A stretch of 7,249 bases of DNA from Planctomycetota bacterium (GCA_013213915.1 JABSRK010000193.1:1-7249), one strand, 5' to 3'. Counted from the stretch's first letter, positions 1 to 6,441 are shown. Notes: a model not told the origin generated them from the letters alone. Numbers and translations: made by a program.

Positions 1-245
1 TCCACGGGGATGTCCGACAGGCGGGTCATGCACATGAGCCGCGGCATGCCGTTGACTTCGGCGGAGCACGAGCCGCACTTCCCGGCCTTGCAGTTCCAGC
101 GCAGCGCCAGGTCGTTGGCGTGGGCGGCCTGGACCTTGCGGACGGCGTCCAGCACGACGGTGCAGCCATCGAGGTCCTGCTCGTAGTCCTGGAAGTCGCC
201 GCCGTCGGCGTTGCCGCGCCAGATCCTGAACGTGGCGGTCGCCAT
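1..245 (-). CDS. sdhB: Succinate dehydrogenase/fumarate reductase iron-sulfur subunit (N-terminal part, cut by window edge)
   Basis: This is the electron-transfer subunit of complex II, which passes electrons from the flavoprotein through three Fe-S clusters to the quinone site. Only the first 81 residues are in the window; the gene runs off position 1. The visible part is the plant-type ferredoxin domain. Its [2Fe-2S] ligands are complete: C52, C57 and C60 in CKAGKCGSC, then C72, giving the spacing C-x4-C-x2-C-x11-C expected for SdhB/FrdB. The RWNCKAGKCGSCSAEVNG stretch is typical of the family. The ATG (243-245) shares one base with the sdhA stop (TGATG), and GAGGAG sits 8 nt upstream inside sdhA, so translation is probably coupled. 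The [4Fe-4S]/[3Fe-4S] C-terminal domain lies outside the window. Complex II is established from the neighbours; whether it runs as dehydrogenase or reductase in vivo cannot be read from the sequence. Confidence 0.95.
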   Translation of the reverse strand, partial: MATATFRIWRGNADGGDFQDYEQDLDGCTVVLDAVRKVQAAHANDLALRWNCKAGKCGSCSAEVNGMPRLMCMTRLSDIPV

Positions 246-2053
246 CAGCGGTTCTCCTCGATGATCTGCTGGAGATCCTCGGGTATGTCGCGAATCGGTT
301 CGGGTTCGATTTGCATGGCCCCGTCCTCTGTCTTGCGAACGGCGAACGTGATCTCGCCCTGGGCCGGGTCCTTCTCCGGGTGGTCTTCCCTGAAGTGGGC
401 GCCCCGGCTCTCGGTGCGCAGAGAAGCTGCGCGGGCAAGGGCTTCGGACACGATGAGCAGGTTGGGGAGGTCCAGCGCCGTATGCCAGCCCATGTTGTAT
501 TCACGGTTGCCCGTGACGGAGACATTGGCGGCACGCGTCTTCAACTCGCCGAGTTTCTCGATCGCCTCGTCGAGGGGCTCCTGGCTGCGCACGATTCCGA
601 CCCGCTCCTGCATGCAGTCCTGGAGATCGTCCTGCACCACATAGGGGACCTCACCGTTGTTGTCGAAGGGTGCGAGGGTGTCGGCGGCTGCGGAGTTGAC
701 CTGGGCCTCGTCGATGGTGCCGTCCCCATGTTCTTGGGCGAAGGCGGCGGCGTGTTCACCGGCTCGCTTGCCGAAGACCAAGAGGTCGGAGAGCGAGTTG
801 CCGCCCAGCCGATTGGCCCCGTGGAGACCAGCGGCGCATTCACCGGCTGCGAACAGACCGGGGATGGTGGACATCTGGGTGTCGCTGTCGACGCGGATGC
901 CCCCCATGACGTAGTGGGTCGTGGGACCGACTTCCATGGCCTCATCCGTGATGTCGATACCGGCGAGTTCCTTGAACTGGTGGTACATGCTGGGGAGCTT
1001 GCGCTTGATGTGCTCCTCGCCGTTCTTCAGGCGCTCCTTGATCCACGCGATGTCGAGGAACACGCCGCCGTGGGGGCTGCCGCGCCCGGCGCGGACCTCG
1101 CGCATGATGCAGCGGGCCACGTGGTCACGGGTCAGCAACTCCGGTGGACGCCGCGCGTCCTTGTCGCCCTGGGTGTAGAGCCACCCCTCCTCTTCGTTGT
1201 CCGCGGTCTGGTCCTTGTATGCATCGGGGATGTCATCGAACATGAACCGCTTGCCTTCGCTGTTGCGCAGGACCCCGCCCTCGCCGCGCACGCCTTCCGT
1301 CACCAGGATGCCCTGGACGCTCGATGGCCAGACCATGCCTGTGGGATGGAACTGGACGTATTCCATGTCGATGAGGTCGGCGCCGGCGTTGTACGCAAGG
1401 GCGTGCCCGTCGCCGGTGTATTCCCAGCTGTTGCTGGTGATGCGGAACGCCCGTCCGATTCCCCCGGTGGCGAGGATGACGGCGTTGGCCTGGTAGACCA
1501 CGAAGCGCCCGCGCTCGCGGTCGTAGCCGAAGGCTCCGACGACCCGGCCCGAGTCCAGGAGCAGGCGGACGACCGTGCATTCCATGTGGACGTCGATCCC
1601 CTGGTGGATGCCGTGGTCCTGCAGGGTGCGGATCATCTCCAGCCCGGTGCGGTCGCCCACGTGAGCCAGCCGTGGATAGCGATGCCCACCGAAGTTGCGT
1701 TGCAGGATGCGGCCGTCGGGGGTGCGGTCGAACACGGCGCCCCAGGCTTCCAGTTCCCTGACCCGGTCAGGGGCTTCCCGTGCGTGGATCTGGGCCATGC
1801 GCCAGTTGTTCACGTACTGCCCGCCTCGCATGGTGTCCGCGAAGTGTGTCTGCCAGTCGTCGCGATCGTCCACGTTTGCGAGGGACGCGGCCATACCCCC
1901 TTCAGCCATGACCGTGTGGGCCTTGCCGAGGAGGGACTTGCACACCAGGCCCACGCTCCCGCCCTTGGACGAGGCTTCGATGGCAGCGCGGAGGCCCGCG
2001 CCACCTGCGCCCACGACCAGCACGTCGTGCTTCACCATTCGGTAGTCCGACAT
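245..2053 (-). CDS. sdhA: Succinate dehydrogenase/fumarate reductase flavoprotein subunit
   Basis: This 602-residue catalytic subunit of complex II oxidises succinate to fumarate with FAD and is the usual length. Visible motifs from the N-terminus are: dinucleotide-binding GAGGAG (residues 15-20); HTVMAEGG with H46 as the likely covalent FAD attachment histidine; QFHPTGM (H236); the active-site loop EGVRGEGG (R256); THYVMGGI (H380); and GLFAAGECAAGLHGANRLGG (H411, R415). All expected catalytic elements appear intact. The frame stays open to 2170, but those extra 39 residues overlap the anchor gene and look unlike SdhA. The ATG at 2053 begins MSDYRMVKHDVLVVGAG, shares one base with the anchor stop, and has GAGG 8 nt upstream. 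The sequence resembles the mycobacterial Sdh1 flavoprotein class more than the E. coli one, which fits the single-chain anchor upstream. The subtype is a recollection-based judgement. Confidence 0.96.
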   Translation of the reverse strand: MSDYRMVKHDVLVVGAGGAGLRAAIEASSKGGSVGLVCKSLLGKAHTVMAEGGMAASLANVDDRDDWQTHFADTMRGGQYVNNWRMAQIHAREAPDRVRELEAWGAVFDRTPDGRILQRNFGGHRYPRLAHVGDRTGLEMIRTLQDHGIHQGIDVHMECTVVRLLLDSGRVVGAFGYDRERGRFVVYQANAVILATGGIGRAFRITSNSWEYTGDGHALAYNAGADLIDMEYVQFHPTGMVWPSSVQGILVTEGVRGEGGVLRNSEGKRFMFDDIPDAYKDQTADNEEEGWLYTQGDKDARRPPELLTRDHVARCIMREVRAGRGSPHGGVFLDIAWIKERLKNGEEHIKRKLPSMYHQFKELAGIDITDEAMEVGPTTHYVMGGIRVDSDTQMSTIPGLFAAGECAAGLHGANRLGGNSLSDLLVFGKRAGEHAAAFAQEHGDGTIDEAQVNSAAADTLAPFDNNGEVPYVVQDDLQDCMQERVGIVRSQEPLDEAIEKLGELKTRAANVSVTGNREYNMGWHTALDLPNLLIVSEALARAASLRTESRGAHFREDHPEKDPAQGEITFAVRKTEDGAMQIEPEPIRDIPEDLQQIIEENR

Positions 2054-2856
2054 CAGAAGAGCCTCAGGTCGGTCCAGGTTCCCTGGGAGCAGAGCCGGAC
2101 GTACACGTCGGAGAAGCCCACCATGAACAGGCTGCACCAGGCCCAGATCATGTGCCCGCGGTTGAGGCAACTCACGCAGTCGTAGGCCTTCTTCCGCATC
2201 GGTGATCGGGAGATGCTGTTCAAAAATCCCCCCACCATGTGTCTGAGAGAGTGGCAGCCGAAGGTGTAGCCGCCCAGCAGGATGGTGTTGGCGGTCAGGA
2301 CCAGGGTGCCCACTCCGACACCGAAGGTCTTCACTCCGGTCTCGGGATCAACGAACCACATGGCCTTCCACGCGTCGTGGGCGAGGAAGAAGATGAAGAT
2401 CACGGCCAGGTACATGAAGTACCGGTGGACGTTCTGGAGGATCAGCGGCATGGAGTTTTCGCCGCGGTAGCCCTTGCGCAACTCACCAACCGCACAGCTC
2501 GGGGGATCACCCCAGAAGGCCTTGTAGTAGGCGCCGCGATAGTAGTAGCAGGTCAGGCGAAAACCGCCGGGTGCCCAGAGGATGAGGAACGCCGGTGACC
2601 AGGGAAGCCAGGACGGCCAGACGCCGGGCTTGGGTCCGAACCAGCTATGGGGCGAGTCGCCGAAGAGCTCGGGGGAGTAAAACGGCGAGAGGTACTCGCC
2701 GTGCGCATAGTGGTCCCCTTGGAAGGCGGCCCAGGTGGCATAGACGATGAAGGCGCCCAGTCCCAGGAACGTGAACAGGGGCTTCTTCCACCACGCATCC
2801 CGTCGCGTCGTTTCACCGAAGCCGCGACGTACCAGGGGCGCCGACACCGTGGGCAT
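2053..2856 (-). CDS. sdhC: Succinate dehydrogenase membrane anchor, single five-helix chain (mycobacterial Sdh1-like)
   Basis: This 267-residue integral membrane protein should anchor SdhAB and carry the quinone site. About five hydrophobic segments are visible, near residues 27-45, 86-105, 138-160, 178-198 and 235-252, so one chain does the work of the usual SdhC plus SdhD pair. Its length and position match the anchor of mycobacterial Sdh1 (Rv0249c type) as I remember it. Cys and His residues are unusually common: C103, C121, H144, H160, the pair C201-H202 with H206, C227-x2-C230, H235, C241 and C256. The CH and CxxC pairs near helix ends could bind a metal or Fe-S cluster, and H144/H160 could be haem ligands; neither is proven. 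The frame extends to a TTG at 2931, but that TTG belongs to the promoter -35 box. The ATG at 2856 has GGGGAG 10 nt upstream. It is first in the operon. The symbol is by role, not by clear homology to E. coli SdhC. Confidence 0.85.
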   Translation of the reverse strand: MPTVSAPLVRRGFGETTRRDAWWKKPLFTFLGLGAFIVYATWAAFQGDHYAHGEYLSPFYSPELFGDSPHSWFGPKPGVWPSWLPWSPAFLILWAPGGFRLTCYYYRGAYYKAFWGDPPSCAVGELRKGYRGENSMPLILQNVHRYFMYLAVIFIFFLAHDAWKAMWFVDPETGVKTFGVGVGTLVLTANTILLGGYTFGCHSLRHMVGGFLNSISRSPMRKKAYDCVSCLNRGHMIWAWCSLFMVGFSDVYVRLCSQGTWTDLRLF

Positions 2857-2866
2857 GAATGGGATT

Positions 2867-2872
2867 CTCCCC
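2867..2872 (-). promoter_or_regulatory. Ribosome binding site deciding the sdh anchor start
   Basis: On the minus strand GGGGAG ends 10 nt before the ATG at 2856. It decides the start in favour of 2856 over the in-frame TTG at 2931, which would add 25 residues that cross the promoter. Confidence 0.7.
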
Positions 2873-2902
2873 GAGAGAAGCTGACCGAACCCGAACTCCT
2901 GG

Positions 2903-2931
2903 AACCTAAGAGGCGCGGTTGGCGGTGTCAA
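2903..2931 (-). promoter_or_regulatory. Sigma70-type promoter of the sdh operon
   Basis: The minus strand reads TTGACA (2931-2926, perfect consensus -35), a 17-bp spacer, then TAGGTT (2908-2903), a -10 that keeps the first two T/A positions and the last T. Transcription would start near 2896 and leave a leader of about 40 nt carrying the GGGGAG site. The position directly before the first gene of the operon supports it. A perfect -35 with exact spacing is uncommon by chance in DNA this GC-rich. Confidence 0.7.
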
Positions 2932-2947
2932 CGGCGGGTCGAGCTGG

Positions 2948-2981
2948 CGGTCCAGGGACCGTTCTCCAGGGACAAAGTCCC
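2948..2981. repeat. Paired inverted repeats sharing TCCAGGGAC, operator candidate
   Basis: Two short inverted repeats lie side by side: CGGTCC-AG-GGACCG (2948-2961) and GGGAC-AAA-GTCCC (2969-2981). They share a direct repeat, TCCAGGGAC, at 2951-2959 and 2965-2973, 14 nt apart. The cluster begins 17 bp upstream of the sdh -35 box, a place where activators often bind. No known regulator motif is recognised. Binding is inference; the repeats themselves are read directly. Confidence 0.4.
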
Positions 2982-3192
2982 ACCGTGGTTCGATGCCTCG
3001 GCGGCGTGGCTGGCCGGCGTCGGATCATCCGCTCCCGCAATTTCGCCGGCAGTCCACGAATATCGGTGACCGAGATCGAACCGGCCATTTCCGCGTGAAT
3101 CTGCCGTGCCGAGGGGAATATCCCGCTGGTCACCCGCCATCTCAAGGGCAAGCAGGGCGGGTCGTCCGTTCCCCGGTTGATCCGCACGCAAC

Positions 3193-3197
3193 AGGAG
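3193..3197 (+). promoter_or_regulatory. Ribosome binding site deciding the SUMF1-like gene start
   Basis: AGGAG ends 6 nt before the ATG at 3204. This favours 3204 over the in-frame TTG at 3177, and places a signal peptide right at the N-terminus. Confidence 0.75.
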
Positions 3198-3203
3198 AGG
3201 CCC

Positions 3204-4220
3204 ATGTCCACGAGATACCTGATCACATCGCTGCTGCTCGTTGCGGTCACCTGCGTAGCGCAGGGCCCTCGCCCCGCCCCCATGACCTGGGAGCCCGAGG
3301 GGCTCCTGATCATGGATGACACGTTGGGCTGGGAGCGCACCATCAACGCGATCGCGAAGAACCCCAGGTACCACGGACTCCGGCTCAAGCCGCAGGCGGG
3401 GATCGTCCCCCTGGGCGCCGATCCTGTATCCGGACTGGAGGAATTTGCGTATCCCGAGTCCGGTACGGTTCCCCAGCGCCACGCCAGGACCCGCAGGCTG
3501 ATCCTCACCGACGACACATGCATGGTGTTCGTGCTGGTCCCCGGCGGGACCTTCACCATGGGCGCGCAGAAGAAGGACGCGGATGGCCCCAACCACGACC
3601 CCGGCGTGTACGGAAAGCGGGAAGGACCGACCCACGACGTGACGCTCCTGCCGTTCTTCATCTCCAAGTACGAGATGACCCAGGCTCAGTGGTTGCTGTG
3701 CACGGGCAAGAAGCCCAGCTTCTTCCAGTTCGACGCGGAGACGCTCGATCCGCGCCATCCGGTGGAGCAGGTCAGCTGGGCCGAGAGCGTGTCCGCGCTG
3801 AAGGACCTGAAGCTCGACCTCCCGACGGAAGCCCAATGGGAATACGCGTGCCGCGCCGGCACCAGGACCCCGTGGAACACGGGCGCGGAGGAGAGCTTCT
3901 TGCGGGCCGTGGCCACTGTCGATGCGGAGAGCACCACGGATGTCGGTAGCTATGCGCCGAACGGGTTCGGCCTGCACGACATGCACGGGAACGTCTGGGA
4001 GTGGTGCCGCGACGCATTCAAGTTCTATGGCAAGAATCCGGTGCGGCCCGACGACGGGCTCCGTTCGGACGACGCGGACGCTCGCTTCCGCGTCTACCGG
4101 GGCGGCGGCTTCGTCAACGTCCCTCGCATGGGCCGCTCTTCGGCCCGTCACTACGGTGAGTCGGTGGTGCAGGAGAACGACGTCGGCGTGCGCGCCATGA
4201 GACCGGTCACGGTGGAGTGA
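3204..4220 (+). CDS. Exported formylglycine-generating-enzyme-like (SUMF1/FGE-sulfatase fold) protein, catalytic cysteines absent
   Basis: The protein has 338 residues. Residues 1-19 form a signal peptide (STRYLITSLLLVAVTCVAQ) with likely cleavage near CVA-Q; C17 is preceded by T, so it is a poor lipobox. Residues 25-100 match nothing I recognise. From about 106 to 335 runs an FGE-sulfatase domain: FVLVPGGTFTMG (109-120), FFISKYEMTQAQW (151-163), HPVEQVSWAES (185-195), LPTEAQWEYACRAGT (206-220), GLHDMHGNVWEWCRD (256-270), VYRGGGF (297-303) and a family-like end, NDVGVRAMRP. True formylglycine-generating enzymes need two cysteines after the RGGS-like motif. By hand alignment those positions are N305 and G310, so sulfatase activation is unlikely. 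Many bacterial relatives use this fold for other jobs such as ergothioneine-type oxidation or ligand binding, so the function is open. It is followed 36 bp later by an exported oxidoreductase-like gene on the same strand. Confidence 0.85.
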   Translation: MSTRYLITSLLLVAVTCVAQGPRPAPMTWEPEGLLIMDDTLGWERTINAIAKNPRYHGLRLKPQAGIVPLGADPVSGLEEFAYPESGTVPQRHARTRRLILTDDTCMVFVLVPGGTFTMGAQKKDADGPNHDPGVYGKREGPTHDVTLLPFFISKYEMTQAQWLLCTGKKPSFFQFDAETLDPRHPVEQVSWAESVSALKDLKLDLPTEAQWEYACRAGTRTPWNTGAEESFLRAVATVDAESTTDVGSYAPNGFGLHDMHGNVWEWCRDAFKFYGKNPVRPDDGLRSDDADARFRVYRGGGFVNVPRMGRSSARHYGESVVQENDVGVRAMRPVTVE

Positions 4221-4244
4221 CGTTCGGGTTCGACCGTCCGCGCA

Positions 4245-4250
4245 TAAGAT
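4245..4250 (+). promoter_or_regulatory. -10-like box placed for a leaderless transcript
   Basis: TAAGAT fits the TAnnnT form of a -10 element and ends exactly 6 nt before the ATG at 4257, so a transcript could start on the start codon itself. The gene has no GGAG-like site upstream. The best upstream hexamer, TTCGGG at 4223-4228, is a poor -35. This is suggestive only. Confidence 0.35.
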
Positions 4251-4256
4251 GGCGGC

Positions 4257-5507
4257 ATGACTGACGACCTCTCGCGCCGGGATTTCCTTCACGCGTCGGG
4301 CCTCGGGCTGACCAGCGTCGGCGCCTTGCTCTCTCAGGCGGGGCGTCCGTACCGGCCCGAGCCAGGCAAGCGCATCCGCATGGCCGTTGTCGGGGGTGGC
4401 TTCGGCACCCAGTTCCAGTGGCACGAGCACCCCGACTGCGACGTGGTCGCGGTGACCGATCTGCGGTCGGACCGCCGCGCCCGGCTGCAGAAGGTGTACG
4501 GCTGCAAGACCGCGTACGACTCTCTTGAGGACATGGCCGTGAAGGCGCGAGACGTGGACGCGGTGGCCGTGTTCTCCGGCGCTCTCGATCACGTGAAGCA
4601 CACCAAGCTGTGCATGGAGCGCGGATGGCACGTGGTGTCCGCGGTGCCCGCGTGCTTCACACTGGCGGAGGCCGAGGCTCTCAAGGAGTTGAAGGAGCGT
4701 ACGGGGCTGCGCTACATGCTGGCGGAGACGAGTTGGTATCGGCAGGCCGCCATCCTGGCGCGGGCGCTCCATCGCAAGGGCGCGTTCGGCCGCGTCTTCT
4801 ACACCGAGGCCGAGTACTACCACGACCGCGGCGACCTGAAGAAGCTGGCCAGCGACAAGAAGTCCCGCTTCTTCGATCCCGACGGTTCCCACTCCTGGCG
4901 CTGGGGCTTCCCGCCCATGCACTACCCGACCCACTCCCTGGGGTTTGTCCCTGGTGTGACGGGGGAGCGAGTGACGCGAGTGTCGTGTCTGGGGTGGGGG
5001 ACCGGTGATCATCCGTATCTGACCGACAACGCCTACGGCAATCGCTTCTGGAACGAGGCGTCCATCATGCAGACCGACAACGGGGGCATGGTCCGCTGCA
5101 ACGTGTTCTGGCTGTGCGCCGCCCACGGTGAGCGGGCCCAGTGGTTCGGCGATCGGGCGTCTCTTTACATGACCAAGGGTGGCCTGCACGACACCCAGCT
5201 CCGGTTCCGGACCAAGGGTGACACGCCCACCATGTTCGACCTCCCCGAGCAGTCCGGGGGGGAGATCGCCGTGCCCAGGTACTGGGAGAGCGACATGCTC
5301 CCCGAAGCCATGCGGCACCAATCGGGCCACGGCGACTCCCACACGTTCATCTCAGCCGAGTTCATCAACGCGCTCCTCGAAGACCGGGAGCCTGAGATCG
5401 ACGTCTACGAGGCCTTGGCGGTCACGGTCCCCGGCATCGTCGCGCACCAGTCCGCCAACAGGGATGGGGAGCAGCTGGCCGTTCCACAGTTCCGGTCCCC
5501 GAAGTGA
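4257..5507 (+). CDS. Tat-exported Gfo/Idh/MocA-family oxidoreductase-like protein
   Basis: The protein has 416 residues. The N-terminus is a twin-arginine signal, SRRDFLHASGLGLTSVGALL (residues 6-25), so it should be exported folded, with its cofactor bound. Then comes a Rossmann domain: IRMAVVGGGFG (40-50) as the NAD(P)-binding glycine loop, VVAVTDLR (63-70) ending the second strand, and AVAVFSGALDHVKHTKLCMERGWHVVS (102-128). The family hallmark EKP after this strand reads A129-V130-P131, so the usual active-site lysine is missing. The C-terminal domain shows MHYPTHSLG (221-229), typical of the secreted members of this family. Relatives act on sugars or inositols, or lack shown activity; the substrate cannot be told here. 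No Shine-Dalgarno is evident, but the Tat signal requires this start. It probably shares a transcript with the SUMF1-like gene 36 bp upstream. Confidence 0.88.
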   Translation: MTDDLSRRDFLHASGLGLTSVGALLSQAGRPYRPEPGKRIRMAVVGGGFGTQFQWHEHPDCDVVAVTDLRSDRRARLQKVYGCKTAYDSLEDMAVKARDVDAVAVFSGALDHVKHTKLCMERGWHVVSAVPACFTLAEAEALKELKERTGLRYMLAETSWYRQAAILARALHRKGAFGRVFYTEAEYYHDRGDLKKLASDKKSRFFDPDGSHSWRWGFPPMHYPTHSLGFVPGVTGERVTRVSCLGWGTGDHPYLTDNAYGNRFWNEASIMQTDNGGMVRCNVFWLCAAHGERAQWFGDRASLYMTKGGLHDTQLRFRTKGDTPTMFDLPEQSGGEIAVPRYWESDMLPEAMRHQSGHGDSHTFISAEFINALLEDREPEIDVYEALAVTVPGIVAHQSANRDGEQLAVPQFRSPK

Positions 5508-5542
5508 CCCGGGTGTCGATCCCGCGAGGAGAGCGGTGGTGA

Positions 5543-5570
5543 GGGGCCTTTGCCTGCGGAAGCGGGCCCC
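5543..5570 (+). terminator. GC-rich stem-loop after the oxidoreductase gene, weak terminator candidate
   Basis: GGGGCC (5543-5548) pairs with GGCCCC (5565-5570) across a 16-nt loop, 35 bp after the stop at 5507. There is no T-run behind it, so it is not a classical intrinsic terminator. It could end or attenuate the upstream transcript, or be a chance pairing in GC-rich DNA. Confidence 0.25.
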
Positions 5571-5578
5571 CGGCGGGG

Positions 5579-5584
5579 TATCAT
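5579..5584 (+). promoter_or_regulatory. -10-like box before the secreted two-domain gene
   Basis: TATCAT matches the -10 consensus at five of six positions and would start a transcript near 5591, about 50 nt before the ATG at 5643. No good -35 hexamer is found 16-18 bp upstream, so the promoter is only a candidate. Confidence 0.3.
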
Positions 5585-5629
5585 GGTGTGGTCGTACCGG
5601 CCGACGCGCCGCTCCTCCCGTTATCGTTC

Positions 5630-5633
5630 GGAG
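5630..5633 (+). promoter_or_regulatory. Ribosome binding site deciding the start at 5643
   Basis: GGAG ends 9 nt before the ATG at 5643, which opens directly into a signal peptide. The frame stays open back to 5550, but the extra residues are Arg-rich and would bury that signal. Confidence 0.65.
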
Positions 5634-5642
5634 TTCCTCCTC

Positions 5643-6428
5643 ATGCCTTACCGGTCCCCGCTCGCCATCTTGCTCGTCTGCGCCGTGACCGGCGCTCTGG
5701 CGGCCCAGGTGCCCGTCGTCCTCACTCTGGAGAACCCCACCGCGCAACCGGGGACCGTGGATGTCTACATGTCGAACACCGTCGCCGTGGCAGGTTTTCA
5801 ATTCACCATCTCGGGCGCCACCGTCACGGGCGGCTCCGGCGGAACCGCGGCGACGGCTGGTATTCAGGTCCTCTCTGGAACGACGGGTATCGTCCTCGGC
5901 TTCTCCCTGTCCTTGAGCACCATCCCGCCGTCTCCTGGCACGTTGCTGACCAGGCTGGCGGTCATTCCGACCGGATCGAGCATCTGCATGTCGAGCGTGA
6001 TCATCTCGGACCCGAATGCCGCGAGCATCCCGGTGAACTGGGGCCCGTGCGTCGCCATGCCTTCCCTCACCGCCGGCACCGCGGTGGTGGGGTCTCCCCT
6101 GACCGTCACGCTCTCGAGTCCTCTCGAGCCGGGGCTGCCGTATATCTGTGGCTTCTCCGCCGGTACGTCTCCGGGGATTCCCCTTCCGGACGGTCGAATC
6201 GTTCCGCTGGCGAACGACTTCCTGTTGATGCTGTCCACCGACCCGTTGAACCCGATCTTCCTCAATACCAACGGGACCCTTGACGGTACGGGGTCGGCCA
6301 CCGTCACCGCGCTCGTTCCGCCGGACCCGAGCCTTTCCGGGTTCACCGCCTATGCGGGCTTCGTCACCGTCGGTTCGCCCTCCATCGTGTCCGCGGTCTC
6401 CGCTCCGCTGGCCATCACGGTGCAGTAG
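5643..6428 (+). CDS. Secreted two-domain beta-rich protein of unknown function
   Basis: The protein has 261 residues. Residues 1-21 are a signal peptide (MPYRSPLAILLVCAVTGALA, then AQ) with cleavage near ALA-A or A-Q. The mature chain is rich in T, S, G, V and P with few charges, as in beta-sandwich surface proteins. Residues 23-136 include VAVAGFQFTISGATVTG (47-63) and LGFSLSLSTIPPSPGTLL (85-102), a pattern like cohesin-type domains that begin with a calcium- or glycan-binding sandwich; C115 and C136 could form a disulfide. Residues 150-261 form a second unit with GFSAGTSPGIPLPDGRIVPL (170-189) and NGTLDGTGSATV (210-221), which I associate with secreted proteins of Planctomycetota; no function is known to me. 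It ends at a TAG facing the lipoprotein gene. No enzyme motif is seen. A structural or cell-surface role is a guess. Confidence 0.8.
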   Translation: MPYRSPLAILLVCAVTGALAAQVPVVLTLENPTAQPGTVDVYMSNTVAVAGFQFTISGATVTGGSGGTAATAGIQVLSGTTGIVLGFSLSLSTIPPSPGTLLTRLAVIPTGSSICMSSVIISDPNAASIPVNWGPCVAMPSLTAGTAVVGSPLTVTLSSPLEPGLPYICGFSAGTSPGIPLPDGRIVPLANDFLLMLSTDPLNPIFLNTNGTLDGTGSATVTALVPPDPSLSGFTAYAGFVTVGSPSIVSAVSAPLAITVQ

Positions 6429-6441
6429 CCGCCAACCCGCG

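Larger units (their letters stand above)
2932..3203. other. Non-coding divergent intergenic region
   Basis: About 270 bp separate the sdh promoter from the start of the plus-strand gene at 3204. Beyond the repeats at 2948-2981 it holds a GCCGGCG/CGCCGGC inverted repeat (3013-3019 and 3044-3050) with an inner CGGA-TCA-TCCG, and an 11-nt palindrome TCGGT-G-ACCGA (3063-3073). No open frame here looks like a protein. I could not find a convincing sigma70 promoter for the plus-strand gene; GAATAT near 3116-3121 is only a weak -10 candidate. Confidence 0.5.

Noticed and set aside
2054..2170. N-terminal extension of SdhA to 2170
   Set aside because: The extra 39 residues lie inside the anchor gene in another frame and lack SdhA character; the TGATG overlap at 2053 repeats at 245.
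311..2185. 624-codon open frame on the plus strand opposite sdhA
   Set aside because: It mirrors the sdhA codons, shows no recognisable motif, and sdhA is certain from its full set of active-site motifs.
2857..2931. N-terminal extension of the sdh anchor from a TTG start
   Set aside because: The TTG is the first part of the TTGACA -35 box, the -10 lies inside the extension, and the ATG at 2856 has its own ribosome site.
3013..3073. Inverted repeats GCCGGCG/CGCCGGC and TCGGT-G-ACCGA as a structured RNA or riboswitch
   Set aside because: Arms are short and GC-rich, the first loop is 24 nt, and no conserved riboswitch core is recognisable.
3218..3254. Lipobox reading of the SUMF1-like signal peptide
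   Set aside because: The residue before C17 is T, not G, A or S, so a normal signal peptidase I site after CVA is more likely.
2928..5342. 804-codon open frame on the minus strand opposite the SUMF1-like and oxidoreductase genes
   Set aside because: Its translation is rich in H, R, V, G and A with no domain motifs, no signal and no ribosome site, and it covers two genes with clear family motifs and the intergenic region. Long antisense frames are expected in high-GC coding DNA.
6111..6128. Direct repeat CTCTCGAG, 10 nt apart
   Set aside because: It lies within the coding sequence (codons for LSSPLE) and is short enough to be chance.
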